Both the position numbers and the translations under genes were made by a program. The notes beneath the pieces are model-generated. The model made no database searches. It saw only the letters and a program-made list of their open reading frames with translations, and was not told where the DNA came from. DNA of 13,723 nucleotides from an uncultured Oscillospiraceae bacterium (GTDB taxonomy: Bacteria > Bacillota > Clostridia > Oscillospirales > Oscillospiraceae): assembly GCA_905205085.1 (NCBI GenBank), contig CAJLCG010000061.1, positions 1 to 13,723 on the forward strand, written 5' to 3'. Every line of letters starts with the position of its first letter. Position 1 is the first letter of the stretch. This document shows, one piece after another, positions 5,347-13,118 of this stretch.

Positions 5347-6444
5347 TTACACGTTGAAACGGAACAGGATGATATCTCCATCTTGTACCACATACTCCTT
5401 ACCCTCGGAGCGGATCAGGCCCTTCTCCCGGGCGGCGGCCATGGTACCGCAGGCCATCAGGTCCTCGTAGGAGACCACCTCGGCACGGATGAAGCCCCGC
5501 TCAAAGTCAGAGTGGATCTTACCGGCAGCCTGGGGAGCCTTGGTGCCCTTGGTGATGGTCCAGGCGCGGCACTCGTCCTCGCCGCTGGTGAGGTAGGAGA
5601 TGAGGCCCAGCAGGGTGTAGCTGGCCTTCACCAGACGGTCCAGACCGGACTCCTTCACGCCCAACTCCTCCAGGAACATGGCTTTCTCCTCCGCGTCCAG
5701 CTCGGCGATCTCGGCCTCCAGCTTGGCGCATACGGGGATAACCTGGGCGCCCTCAGCCTGGGCACGCTCCTCCACCTGCTTATAGTAGGGGACAGCCTGA
5801 GGATCGGCAAAGCCGTCCTCGTCCAGGTTGGCGGCGTAGATGACGGGCTTGAGGGAGAGCAGCTCGCTGGTGCCGATGAGGGCGGCGTCGTCCTCGCTGA
5901 CCTCAGAGAGGTAGCTGCGGGCGGACTTGCCGTCGTTGAGCCACTCCTTCAGGCCGGAGAAGACCTCCACCTCGTGGAGGAACTTCTTGTCGCCCTTGGC
6001 GGCCTTCTGGGCCTTATCGATGCGGCGGTCCACCATCTCGGCGTCGGCCAGGATGAGCTCCAGATCGATGGTGTCCATGTCGCGGATGGGATCGGTGGAG
6101 CCCTCCACGTGGATGACGTTCTCGTCGTCAAAGCAGCGCACCACATGGACGATGGCGTCGGTCATGCGAATGTTGGCCAGGAATTTGTTGCCCAGGCCCT
6201 CGCCCCGGCTGGCGCCCTTGACCAGACCGGCGATGTCCACGAACTCGATGACAGCGGGGGTGGTCTTTTTGGGGTTGTACATTTCGCTTAGCTTGTCCAG
6301 ACGGTAGTCGGGCACAGCCACCATGCCCACGTTGGGGTCGATGGTGCAGAAGGGGTAGTTGGCGCTCTCCGCGCCGGCGTTGGTAATGGCGTTGAACAGG
6401 GTGCTCTTGCCCACGTTGGGCAGACCCACGATACCTAATTTCAC
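5347..6444 (-). CDS. ychF: ribosome-binding ATPase YchF (Obg-like family)
   Basis: A 365-aa P-loop protein of the Obg/YchF family, full length. It shows G1 GLPNVGKST (7-15), G3 DIAGL (70-74) and NLDE (206-209) in place of the NKxD motif. The glutamate-type G4 is the known reason YchF/OLA1 proteins prefer ATP over GTP. A central coiled-coil insert (about 125-200) and a C-terminal TGS domain (about 280-363) follow. YchF binds the 70S ribosome and is linked to translation under stress. Start is GTG at 6442-6444, 6 nt after GAGGA. It has its own promoter. Confidence 0.97.
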   Translation of the reverse strand: MKLGIVGLPNVGKSTLFNAITNAGAESANYPFCTIDPNVGMVAVPDYRLDKLSEMYNPKKTTPAVIEFVDIAGLVKGASRGEGLGNKFLANIRMTDAIVHVVRCFDDENVIHVEGSTDPIRDMDTIDLELILADAEMVDRRIDKAQKAAKGDKKFLHEVEVFSGLKEWLNDGKSARSYLSEVSEDDAALIGTSELLSLKPVIYAANLDEDGFADPQAVPYYKQVEERAQAEGAQVIPVCAKLEAEIAELDAEEKAMFLEELGVKESGLDRLVKASYTLLGLISYLTSGEDECRAWTITKGTKAPQAAGKIHSDFERGFIRAEVVSYEDLMACGTMAAAREKGLIRSEGKEYVVQDGDIILFRFNV

Positions 6445-6485
6445 GGCAGTTCCTCTTTTCCGTTAATCTCAAAAATGGTCCTACT

Positions 6486-6514
6486 ATTATATCGGATTTT
6501 CCCTTGCTGCGCAA
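6486..6514 (-). promoter_or_regulatory. ychF promoter
   Basis: Minus-strand -10 TATAAT (6486-6491, perfect), 17-bp spacer, weak -35 TTGCGC (6509-6514). The -35 lies in a perfect inverted repeat, CCCTTGC-TGC-GCAAGGG on the plus strand (6501-6517). This hairpin is not followed by a T run on the minus strand, so it is not a normal mtaB terminator. Confidence 0.68.
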
Positions 6515-6529
6515 GGGCGGGTTTTGAAC

Positions 6530-7822
6530 TTATGCCAGTTCTCCGGTGAGCTGGCTGCCCTCTCGGCCGGTGAGGCGCACCAGGCGCAGCTGGTTGTGGA
6601 GGGACTCCGAGCTACTCACCCCCACCTGACAGTAGCGGGTGGTGTGGCCCAGCCACACGCCGTCCCGCTCCTCCTCAAAGAGAACGGGGAGCGTCTGGCC
6701 TACAAAGGAATCCAGGTAGGCATACTCCATATCCCGGGCGATCTGGGCGGCCCGGTGGGCCCGCTCCTCCTTCACCGCGTTGGGCACCTGGCCGGGCATC
6801 TTGGCGGCGGGGGTGCCAGGACGGCGGGAGTAGGGGAAGATGTGCATGGCGGCAAAACCGCACTTCTGGATAAAGTCCAGGGTCTGGACGAACTCCTCTT
6901 CCGTCTCGCCGGGGAAGCCTACAATGAGGTCCGTGGTGATGGCGGGGCGGTCGTAGACGCCTCGGAGGAATTGAACGCTCTCATAATACCGATTGGAATC
7001 GTATTTCCGGTTCATCCGCTGCAAAACTGTGTCACAGCCCGACTGCATGGACAGGTGGAAGTGGGGACACAGGTTTTCCAGGGCGGCACAGCGGCGGCAG
7101 AAGTCCTCAGTAATGGTCCGGGGCTCCAGAGAGCCCAGGCGCACCCGAATGTGGGCGGGGACTGCCTTGCAGATGGCCTCCACTGCGTCGATGAGGGTGG
7201 GCTTGCCCTCCAGGTCCTGCCCCCAGGAGGAGATCTCAATGCCCGTGAGGACGATCTCCTGATAGCCCGCCTCCACCAGGGCTTTGGCCTGTGCGGCGCA
7301 GTCGGCCGCGGGCAGGGAGCGGATGCGGCCACGGGCATAGGGGATGATGCAGTAGGAACAGAAGTTGACGCAGCCGTCCTCAATTTTCAGCATGGCCCGG
7401 GTGCGGCCCTCCAGCCCTCCGGCAGGCAGATTTTCAAAGGTGCGGCGCTGGAAGGGGTCGTCCAGAGCAGTGATGCTCTTGTGCTGCTGCCAGGTCTGCT
7501 CCAATAGATCCACAAAGCCGGTGCGGTCTCCCGTGCCGGAGACCAGATCCACCTCCAGCTTGTCCATATCGTCGGGGTGGGTCTGAGAATAGCAGCCGCA
7601 CACCGCCAAAATGGCGTCCGGTGCGGTTTTTCGTGCCCGGCGGATGACCTGCCGGGATTTTTTGTCGCTGACCGCCGTCACCGAGCAGGTGTTGATCACG
7701 TAGGCGTCGGCTTCCCCATCAAAGGGGACCAGGGTGTGGCCCCGCTGGGTGACCAGCTGCTCCAGAGCCTGGGTCTCGTACTGATTTACTTTGCACCCTA
7801 GGGTGTAAAAGGCAATTCTCAT
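6530..7822 (-). CDS. mtaB: tRNA t6A37 methylthiotransferase MtaB
   Basis: A 430-aa radical-SAM enzyme that converts N6-threonylcarbamoyladenosine at position 37 of ANN-decoding tRNAs to the 2-methylthio form (ms2t6A). The N-terminal methylthiotransferase domain has the three cluster cysteines C10 (TLGCKVNQYE), C46 (NTCSVT) and C77 (CGCYSQ). The radical-SAM motif is C151-x3-C155-x2-C158 (DGCVNFCSYC), and a TRAM domain occupies about 370-430. The features YTLGCKVNQYE and the length fit MtaB rather than MiaB or RimO. The ATG overlaps the stop of the AAA+ gene by 4 nt (ATGA) and lacks a strong SD, so translation is probably coupled and the two are one operon. Confidence 0.95.
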   Translation of the reverse strand: MRIAFYTLGCKVNQYETQALEQLVTQRGHTLVPFDGEADAYVINTCSVTAVSDKKSRQVIRRARKTAPDAILAVCGCYSQTHPDDMDKLEVDLVSGTGDRTGFVDLLEQTWQQHKSITALDDPFQRRTFENLPAGGLEGRTRAMLKIEDGCVNFCSYCIIPYARGRIRSLPAADCAAQAKALVEAGYQEIVLTGIEISSWGQDLEGKPTLIDAVEAICKAVPAHIRVRLGSLEPRTITEDFCRRCAALENLCPHFHLSMQSGCDTVLQRMNRKYDSNRYYESVQFLRGVYDRPAITTDLIVGFPGETEEEFVQTLDFIQKCGFAAMHIFPYSRRPGTPAAKMPGQVPNAVKEERAHRAAQIARDMEYAYLDSFVGQTLPVLFEEERDGVWLGHTTRYCQVGVSSSESLHNQLRLVRLTGREGSQLTGELA

Positions 7823-9264
7823 GTTGTTTCGTCTTCGCTCTCTTTCAGATCTTCGGGGAGCAGCTCCATCAGCTGTTCCCGGGTGGGGGCATCCAATTTG
7901 GCTACCCGGTCGGACTGGCGGGAGACCGCCTTTTCAAACAGGTTGCGCACGTCCCGGGCGTTGCCGAAGTTCTCGTCCCGCTCTTGATACAGGGTTTCCA
8001 GGTCCTCCTTGGCCCATTGGGCGGCCTCGGGGGAGAGGGTGTAGCCGTTTTTCTTACACATGGACTCCAGAATGGAGAAGAGCTGGCCGCCGTCATAGTC
8101 GGCAAAGTAGAAGTATTTGTTGAAGCGGGACTCCAGGCCGGGATTGGCGTGGATAAATTTTTCCATCAGCTCGGAGTAGCCCGCCACAATGACGATAAGG
8201 TCCTTGCGGTGGTCCTCCATGTTTTTCAGCAGCACCTCAATGGCCTCGTGGCCGAAGTCGTTGGGGCTGTCCTGGTTGACCAGGGCATAGGCCTCGTCGA
8301 TGAAGAGCACGCCGCCGATGGCCTTCTGAATCACTTCTTGGGTCTTGATGGCGGTCTGGCCCACAAAGCCAGCCACCAGGCCGGAGCGGTCCACCTCTAC
8401 CAGCTGGCCCTTGGGCAGTACCCCCATGCTGCGGTAGATCTTGGCCAGCAGCCGGGCTACCGTGGTTTTGCCGGTGCCCGGGTTGCCCAAAAAGACCAGA
8501 TGGAGGGACATGGGGGGGACAGGCAGCCCCGCCTCCTGGCGCAGCTTGCGCACCTTCACCAGGTTAATAAGGCTCTTCACGTCCTTTTTCACCTGGTCCA
8601 GGCCGCACAGGCTGTCCAGTTCTTCCAGCAGCTCCTCCAGGGAGGGCTGGGGTTCTTCCGCTTGGGCTGGTTCCTCCTCGTTAGGCTTCTCTTTTTCGGC
8701 GGATTGGGGGGCGGCGGGCTGAGGCGCGCCGGGTTGAGGTTTCGTAATAAATTCATCCGCTTTCAGGGGCGGGCGGTCGCCGGACAGGCCATCCTTGGTG
8801 CACAGGGCCAGAAGGGAATCGGCGCAGGCGTTGACAAAACCGGCCTCCGACTCGCTGACCACATCGTCCACCGCTGCAAACAGCAGCAAAATCAGGGTAA
8901 ACTGATCCACAAAGCGGCGGGACAGAGTGGTACCTTTGCGCCGGTCGTAGTCTCGGAGAGACTGGAAAAAGGCGGGGGGCTGGAAGAGATCGTAGCTCGC
9001 CACGCCGGTGGCCACCTCCCAGTACAGAGCTGAGGGGGAGGCGTTGGTGCCAGAGTAGATAGCGTTATAAAACTCCACGTGCCGGGGGGTAATCTCCGTG
9101 GCATTGTCCGCCTGCCACACACCCAGAGCGCAGGCGCGGAAGTAGTCGTCGGCCTGGCGGCCAAACTCCATACGCAGGGTGGGATCGGGAATCCATTTTC
9201 GGTATGCGCTCACTGCCTCGTCGTATTGCTTGTGAGCCTGGGCTGGGGTCAGGGTGCCTCTCAC
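7819..9264 (-). CDS. AAA+ ATPase, CbxX/CfxQ (SpoVK-like) family with N-terminal helical domain
   Basis: A 481-aa protein. Residues about 1-165 form an unassigned, probably helical region with a TerB-like pattern near 118-150 (FVDQFTLILLLFAAVDDVVSE in part). A Pro/Glu-rich linker spans about 165-210. The C-terminal CbxX/CfxQ AAA+ module has Walker A GNPGTGKTT (260-268), Walker B FIDEAYAL (321-328), sensor 1 IVIVAGY, an arginine-finger region NPGLESRF (ending at R380) and sensor 2 NARDVRNLFE. Family members remodel protein complexes (CbbX acts on Rubisco); the closest Firmicute relative is SpoVK, which lacks this N-terminal region. I chose GTG 9262-9264 because GGAGGGAGG lies about 9 nt upstream; in-frame starts further up have no SD. 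The target protein is unknown. Confidence 0.88.
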   Translation of the reverse strand: MRGTLTPAQAHKQYDEAVSAYRKWIPDPTLRMEFGRQADDYFRACALGVWQADNATEITPRHVEFYNAIYSGTNASPSALYWEVATGVASYDLFQPPAFFQSLRDYDRRKGTTLSRRFVDQFTLILLLFAAVDDVVSESEAGFVNACADSLLALCTKDGLSGDRPPLKADEFITKPQPGAPQPAAPQSAEKEKPNEEEPAQAEEPQPSLEELLEELDSLCGLDQVKKDVKSLINLVKVRKLRQEAGLPVPPMSLHLVFLGNPGTGKTTVARLLAKIYRSMGVLPKGQLVEVDRSGLVAGFVGQTAIKTQEVIQKAIGGVLFIDEAYALVNQDSPNDFGHEAIEVLLKNMEDHRKDLIVIVAGYSELMEKFIHANPGLESRFNKYFYFADYDGGQLFSILESMCKKNGYTLSPEAAQWAKEDLETLYQERDENFGNARDVRNLFEKAVSRQSDRVAKLDAPTREQLMELLPEDLKESEDETT

Positions 9265-9314
9265 GGCTTGGTTCCTCCCTCCGGCTTTGTCCGGTGGACA
9301 AAGGGATCGTATTG

Positions 9315-9333
9315 CGCGCCGGGGTCCGGCGCG
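9315..9333 (-). promoter_or_regulatory. GC-rich hairpin in the 5' leader of the AAA+/mtaB operon
   Basis: Perfect 8-bp stem CGCGCCGG / CCGGCGCG with a 3-nt loop, beginning only a few bases after the predicted transcription start (near 9337). It is about 50 nt before the GTG start and does not sequester the SD. There is no T run after it, so it is not a terminator. It might protect the 5' end of the mRNA. Confidence 0.5.
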
Positions 9334-9336
9334 GGT

Positions 9337-9372
9337 CAGGTTCATTATAAAAGAAAGGATGAACCTGGTCAA
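9337..9372 (-). promoter_or_regulatory. promoter of the AAA+/mtaB operon, spanned by an inverted repeat
   Basis: Minus-strand -35 TTGACC (9367-9372), 17-bp spacer, -10 TATAAT (9344-9349). A perfect 9-bp inverted repeat CAGGTTCAT-N13-ATGAACCTG (9337-9345 and 9359-9367) lies over the promoter, one arm across the -10 and the other reaching the -35. This is the position of a repressor operator; the regulator is unknown. The boxes look vegetative rather than sigma-E or sigma-G. Confidence 0.75.
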
Positions 9373-9441
9373 GAAGTGGGGGTCGTTTCTGAGAATGTTT
9401 ACATAATTTCGCCAAAAAACGGCCTAAAGTCTATTTTTTCG

Positions 9442-9470
9442 TTGACGGCGTGGTTAATTCCTTGTAAAAT
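9442..9470 (+). promoter_or_regulatory. promoter of the zinc-ribbon/SH3b protein gene
   Basis: Plus-strand TTGACG (9442-9447), 17-bp spacer, TAAAAT (9465-9470). It is divergent from the AAA+ promoter, about 70 bp away. The leader is about 50 nt and ends with the SD GGAGGT (9515-9520). Confidence 0.72.
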
Positions 9471-9529
9471 AAACACTGAGACTACATGCACTGTGGTCAT
9501 CCTTTTTCAATGATGGAGGTTATCCGTCC

Positions 9530-10408
9530 ATGGCTGCGAAAAAAGCACCCCCCCGTCGGAACACCGATGTGATCCGATGTGAAAAATGTGGCGAAGAGTA
9601 TTCCGTCACCTATAAACGTTGTCCCTTCTGTGATGAACGGCCCAGCCGCAGCTCCTCCGCCCCAGGCGGAAAGCGGGCCAGTGCCGGCGGTCCCAACCCC
9701 CTCCAGGTGGGTGGTTTGATCATCACGCTGGTTTTGATCATTGCCGCGGCGGCCATTGTTTTTAAGTATGTCTCCCCCGTGCTGTTTGGGGATAAGGTGG
9801 GGAATTCCTCCGTCTCCACCAGCCAGACGGACAATCAGTCCGGTCAGGGCAGCGGAGATAGCTCTCAGCCCCAGGTGCCCGTCAACAGCCTGACCCTCAG
9901 CCGTACCGAGTGTGCGCTGACCGCTGGGGAGAAGTATCAGATCGTTGCCACCACCGATCCAGAAAATGTGAAGGTGACCTGGAGCAGCAGTGATACCTCC
10001 ATTGCTACGGTGGACGAGTACGGCAATGTGACCAACGTATATACCGGCAGCGATGCGGCTACGGTTACTATCACCGCCACTGCGGGAGACAAGACCGCTT
10101 CCTGTACCGTGGAGTGCACCGGCGACGGTACCGGCACCGGTACCACCACTGATCCCGGCACCACGACGCCCTCCGGCGGCCAGAGCCTGGCCCCCAACAC
10201 GGAAGCCGTGATCACCGGCGCCACCGGCGGCCTGAATATCCGCTCCGGCCCGGGTACCGAGTATGAGACCAAGGCCAGCACCGAGGACGGCGCTACCGTC
10301 ACCGTTCTGGAGGATGCTGGAAACGGCTGGACCAAGATCAAGTATGCTACCGGCGGCGGCAACTACGACGAAGGCTATGTGATGACCAGCTATCTGAAAG
10401 CGAAGTAA
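9530..10408 (+). CDS. zinc-ribbon, single-pass membrane protein with Ig-like (Big2) and SH3b domains
   Basis: A 292-aa protein. It opens with a zinc ribbon, C17-x2-C20 and C31-x2-C34 (RCEKCGEEY, RCPFCDE), then a Ser/Gly-rich basic linker and one membrane helix (about 60-80). A Ser/Gln-rich spacer follows, then a bacterial Ig-like Big2 domain (about 118-196, with WSSSDTSIATVDEYGNVT), a Thr/Gly/Pro linker and a C-terminal bacterial SH3 domain (about 224-291, with GGLNIRSGPGTEY and GYVMTSYL). The likely topology is ribbon inside, Big2 and SH3b outside, where SH3b could bind peptidoglycan. It is an ordinary monocistronic gene: promoter 9442-9470, SD 9 nt before ATG 9530, terminator 10424-10460. 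Substrate and partner are unknown. Confidence 0.87.
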   Translation: MAAKKAPPRRNTDVIRCEKCGEEYSVTYKRCPFCDERPSRSSSAPGGKRASAGGPNPLQVGGLIITLVLIIAAAAIVFKYVSPVLFGDKVGNSSVSTSQTDNQSGQGSGDSSQPQVPVNSLTLSRTECALTAGEKYQIVATTDPENVKVTWSSSDTSIATVDEYGNVTNVYTGSDAATVTITATAGDKTASCTVECTGDGTGTGTTTDPGTTTPSGGQSLAPNTEAVITGATGGLNIRSGPGTEYETKASTEDGATVTVLEDAGNGWTKIKYATGGGNYDEGYVMTSYLKAK

Positions 10409-10423
10409 AGATTTCATACCATG

Positions 10424-10460
10424 AAGGCCCCCGAAGCACTGGCTTCGGGGGCCTTTGATT
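10424..10460 (+). terminator. intrinsic terminator after the SH3b protein gene
   Basis: Perfect 14-bp stem AAGGCCCCCGAAGC / GCTTCGGGGGCCTT with an ACTG loop (10424-10455), continued by TGATTT. The T tract is interrupted but the stem is very strong. It lies 16 nt after the stop and isolates this gene from nadE. Confidence 0.9.
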
Positions 10461-10474
10461 TCCCGGTCATCATC

Positions 10475-10503
10475 TTGCATTTCTGCGGGGTTTGGGGTAT
10501 CAT
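10475..10503 (+). promoter_or_regulatory. nadE promoter
   Basis: TTGCAT (10475-10480), 17-bp spacer, TATCAT (10498-10503), just after the preceding terminator and about 36 nt before the nadE start. No nicotinate-responsive inverted repeat was recognised. Confidence 0.66.
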
Positions 10504-10538
10504 GTGTTTTTAAGAATACCACGAAGGAGGTTTTCGTG

Positions 10539-12461
10539 ATGCGAGATGGATATGTAAAGGTAGCTGCCGGTACTCCTAAAATCAATGTGGCCGACTGCCG
10601 CTATAACGCAGAGCAGGTGTTTACTCTGATGCGGGAGGCGGATAAGCAGGGAGTCAAGGTGTTGTGTCTGCCTGAGCTGTGTCTCACCGGTTATACCTGC
10701 GGGGATCTGTTTTTGCATGATACCCTGCTTCAGGGAGCGGAGGACGCCCTTCAGACAGTACTGGAGGCCACCCGGAACCTGGAGGTTCTGACTGCGGTTG
10801 GCCTGCCGGTTCGGGCCCAGTACAGCGGCAAGCTCTACAACTGTGCCGCGGTGATCCAGAAGGGTAAAATCCTGGGCCTGGTGCCCAAGACCTATATCCC
10901 AAATTGGGGAGAGTGCTATGAGGGGCGCTGGTTTGTCAGCGGCGCTGAGGTAGACACGACGGTTACTCTTTGCGGTCAGCAGGTGCCTCTGAGCACCAAG
11001 CTCACCTTTGCTTGCGAAGAGATGAAGAACCTGGTCATCGGTGTGGAGCTGTGTGCTGATCTGTGGGCTCCGTCCTCCCCCTCCACCCAGCTGGCCCGGG
11101 ACGGCGCTACGGTGATTTTAAATCTGTCTGCATCCAATGAGGTTGCCGGAAAGGCGGCGGTCCGCCGTCAGCTGGTTACCGGCACCAGTGCCCGGCTGAA
11201 GTGCGGCTATGTGTACGCCAACGCCGGGGAGGGCGAGTCTACCACCGATGTGATTTATGCCGGCCACAATATGATCGCCGAGAACGGTGCTCTGTTGGCG
11301 GAGCGGCGTTTTGCCACCGGCCTGACCATCAGCGAGATCGACGTGGACGCCCTGACCTTCGCACGGCGTCAGGTCAATTACTTTATGAGCGACCCTGCCC
11401 AGGAGTACCATCGTGTTCCCTTCTCTCTGGCCTGGGAGGAGACCCGCCTTACCCGCTATATTTCTCCCTCTCCCTTTGTGCCTCAGGACGAGGAGGAGCG
11501 GGCCGAGATGTGCAATGAGATGGTCTGCCTGTCTGCCCTGGGATTGAAAAAGCGCCTGGAGCACACCCATGCCAAGACGGCGGTGGTGGGCCTGTCCGGC
11601 GGCCTGGATTCCACCCTGGCGGTGCTCATCACCGCGGTGGCCATGCAGATGCTGGATCGTCCGGCCAGCGACATCATTGCGGTGACCATGCCCTGCTTTG
11701 GCACCACCAACCGCACCAAGTCCAACGCCGTGCTGCTGGCTGAGCGGCTGGGCTGTACCCTGCGTACCATCGATATCGGCAATGCGGTAAAGGTACACTT
11801 CAAGGACATTGGACAGAGCATGGAGGATCACGACGTTACCTTCGAAAATGCGCAGGCCCGGGAGCGTACCCAGGTGCTTATGGACATTGCCAACCAGTCC
11901 GGCGGTCTGGTCATTGGCACCGGCGACCTGAGTGAGCTGGCTCTGGGCTGGTGCACCTACAACGGCGACCACATGAGCAACTACGCCGTCAACGCCGGTA
12001 TCCCCAAGACCCTGGTGCGCCACTTGGTGTCCTTTATCTCCGACGACAAGGCCCAGGAGGACCGCCAGCTGTCTGATGTGCTCAGTGATATCCTGGATAC
12101 CCCCGTTTCCCCTGAGCTGCTGCCTGCCATTGAGGGCAAGATCAGCCAGAAGACGGAGGATCTGGTGGGCCCCTACGAGCTGCACGACTTTTTCATCTAC
12201 TATATCCTCCGCTGTGGGTTCCCGCCCAAGAAGGTATTCCGTCTGGCGCAGTATGCTCTGGGAAGCCAGTATGACCGGGCGACCATTTTGAAGTGGCTCA
12301 AGAACTTCTACCGCCGCTTCTTCTCCCAGCAGTTCAAGCGCTCCTGCCTCAGTGACGGACCCAAGGTGGGACCGGTGGGAGCCAGCCCCCGGGGCGACTG
12401 GAAAATGCCCAGCGACGCGGTGGCCTCCCTGTGGCTGGATGAGCTGGAAGGTCTGGAGTAA
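10539..12461 (+). CDS. nadE: NAD+ synthetase, glutamine-hydrolysing
   Basis: A 640-aa two-domain enzyme that amidates deamido-NAD (NaAD) to NAD+ using ATP and glutamine. The N-terminal nitrilase-fold glutaminase carries the Glu-Lys-Cys triad at E46 (LPELCLTGY), K117 (PKTYIPNW) and C172 (GVELCADLW). The C-terminal synthetase has the PP-loop SGGLDS (353-358), ENAQARERTQ and GTGDLSELALGWCTYNGDH. The length fits the long, glutamine-dependent form. Start is ATG 10539, 8 nt after AAGGAGG; a GTG one codon earlier is possible. A chromate-transporter pair follows 42 nt later without a visible promoter or terminator, so they may be co-transcribed. Confidence 0.97.
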   Translation: MRDGYVKVAAGTPKINVADCRYNAEQVFTLMREADKQGVKVLCLPELCLTGYTCGDLFLHDTLLQGAEDALQTVLEATRNLEVLTAVGLPVRAQYSGKLYNCAAVIQKGKILGLVPKTYIPNWGECYEGRWFVSGAEVDTTVTLCGQQVPLSTKLTFACEEMKNLVIGVELCADLWAPSSPSTQLARDGATVILNLSASNEVAGKAAVRRQLVTGTSARLKCGYVYANAGEGESTTDVIYAGHNMIAENGALLAERRFATGLTISEIDVDALTFARRQVNYFMSDPAQEYHRVPFSLAWEETRLTRYISPSPFVPQDEEERAEMCNEMVCLSALGLKKRLEHTHAKTAVVGLSGGLDSTLAVLITAVAMQMLDRPASDIIAVTMPCFGTTNRTKSNAVLLAERLGCTLRTIDIGNAVKVHFKDIGQSMEDHDVTFENAQARERTQVLMDIANQSGGLVIGTGDLSELALGWCTYNGDHMSNYAVNAGIPKTLVRHLVSFISDDKAQEDRQLSDVLSDILDTPVSPELLPAIEGKISQKTEDLVGPYELHDFFIYYILRCGFPPKKVFRLAQYALGSQYDRATILKWLKNFYRRFFSQQFKRSCLSDGPKVGPVGASPRGDWKMPSDAVASLWLDELEGLE

Positions 12462-12503
12462 GGACAGAGAGAGCGGAACATGATCTTCTTGGGAGGCGTT
12501 TGA

Positions 12504-13118
12504 TTGAATATCTATCTGGATCTGTTTTTGACCTTTGCAAAGATCGGTGTGTGTACCTTTGGCGGCGGCTATGCCATGCTGCCCATCCTCCAGCGGGAGG
12601 TGGTGGAAAAGAAAGGTTGGGCCACGGAAGAGGAGCTCACCGACTACTTTGCCATCGGCCAGTGTACCCCCGGCATCATCGCGGTGAACACTGCTACCTT
12701 TATTGGACACAAGTATAAGGGTATTTGGGGCGGTATTTTGGCCACCCTGGGAGTGGTTTTCCCGTCCCTGATCATCATTACTCTTATCGCGGCATTTCTT
12801 CAGAACTTTGCCTCTTATCCTGTGGTGGCCCACGCTTTGGCGGGGATCAACGCTGCGGTGGTGGCCCTGATTGCAGCCAGCGTGTTCAAGCTGGGGAAGA
12901 GCACCTTGAAAGGAAAAGTTGCACCGTGGATTTTCCTTGGAGTGCTGGCGCTGGCCCAGGGCGGAGGGCTGATCAGCGATTCTCTGGCCCTGACCGGCAT
13001 GGTGGCAAGCATTGTCTCCACCATCACTTCCCCGGCAGTGCTGGTGGTACTCTCCGGCGTGCTGGGCTGGTTCCTCTTCTATCCCCGCAAAGAGGGTAAG
13101 GGAGGTGAGAAGGCATGA
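12504..13118 (+). CDS. chromate transporter family protein, first half-size subunit
   Basis: A 204-aa membrane protein of the CHR family (short, one-domain type). It has the family motifs FAKIGVCTFGGGYAMLP (N terminus), GWATEEELTDYFAIGQCTPGI and NTATFIGHKYKGIWGGILATLGVVFPS, with about five hydrophobic segments. Short CHR proteins work as pairs encoded side by side, as here. Chromate export is known for some long members; for these the natural ion is unknown. Start is TTG 12504-12506, 7 nt after GGGAGG (12491-12496), the only start near an SD. The stop overlaps the start of the second subunit (ATGA). Confidence 0.92.
   Translation: MNIYLDLFLTFAKIGVCTFGGGYAMLPILQREVVEKKGWATEEELTDYFAIGQCTPGIIAVNTATFIGHKYKGIWGGILATLGVVFPSLIIITLIAAFLQNFASYPVVAHALAGINAAVVALIAASVFKLGKSTLKGKVAPWIFLGVLALAQGGGLISDSLALTGMVASIVSTITSPAVLVVLSGVLGWFLFYPRKEGKGGEKA

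Noticed and set aside
7819..9264. Naming the AAA+ protein spoVK
   Set aside because: SpoVK lacks the long N-terminal domain and the promoter looks vegetative, so only family-level naming is justified.
9497..10585. Minus-strand ORF (362 aa) opposite the SH3b protein gene
   Set aside because: Gly-rich antisense shadow that crosses a strong terminator and the nadE promoter.
11118..12833. Long minus-strand ORF (571 aa) opposite nadE and the first chromate-transporter gene
   Set aside because: Antisense shadow caused by GC-rich third positions; spans two real genes and lacks an SD or recognisable domain.
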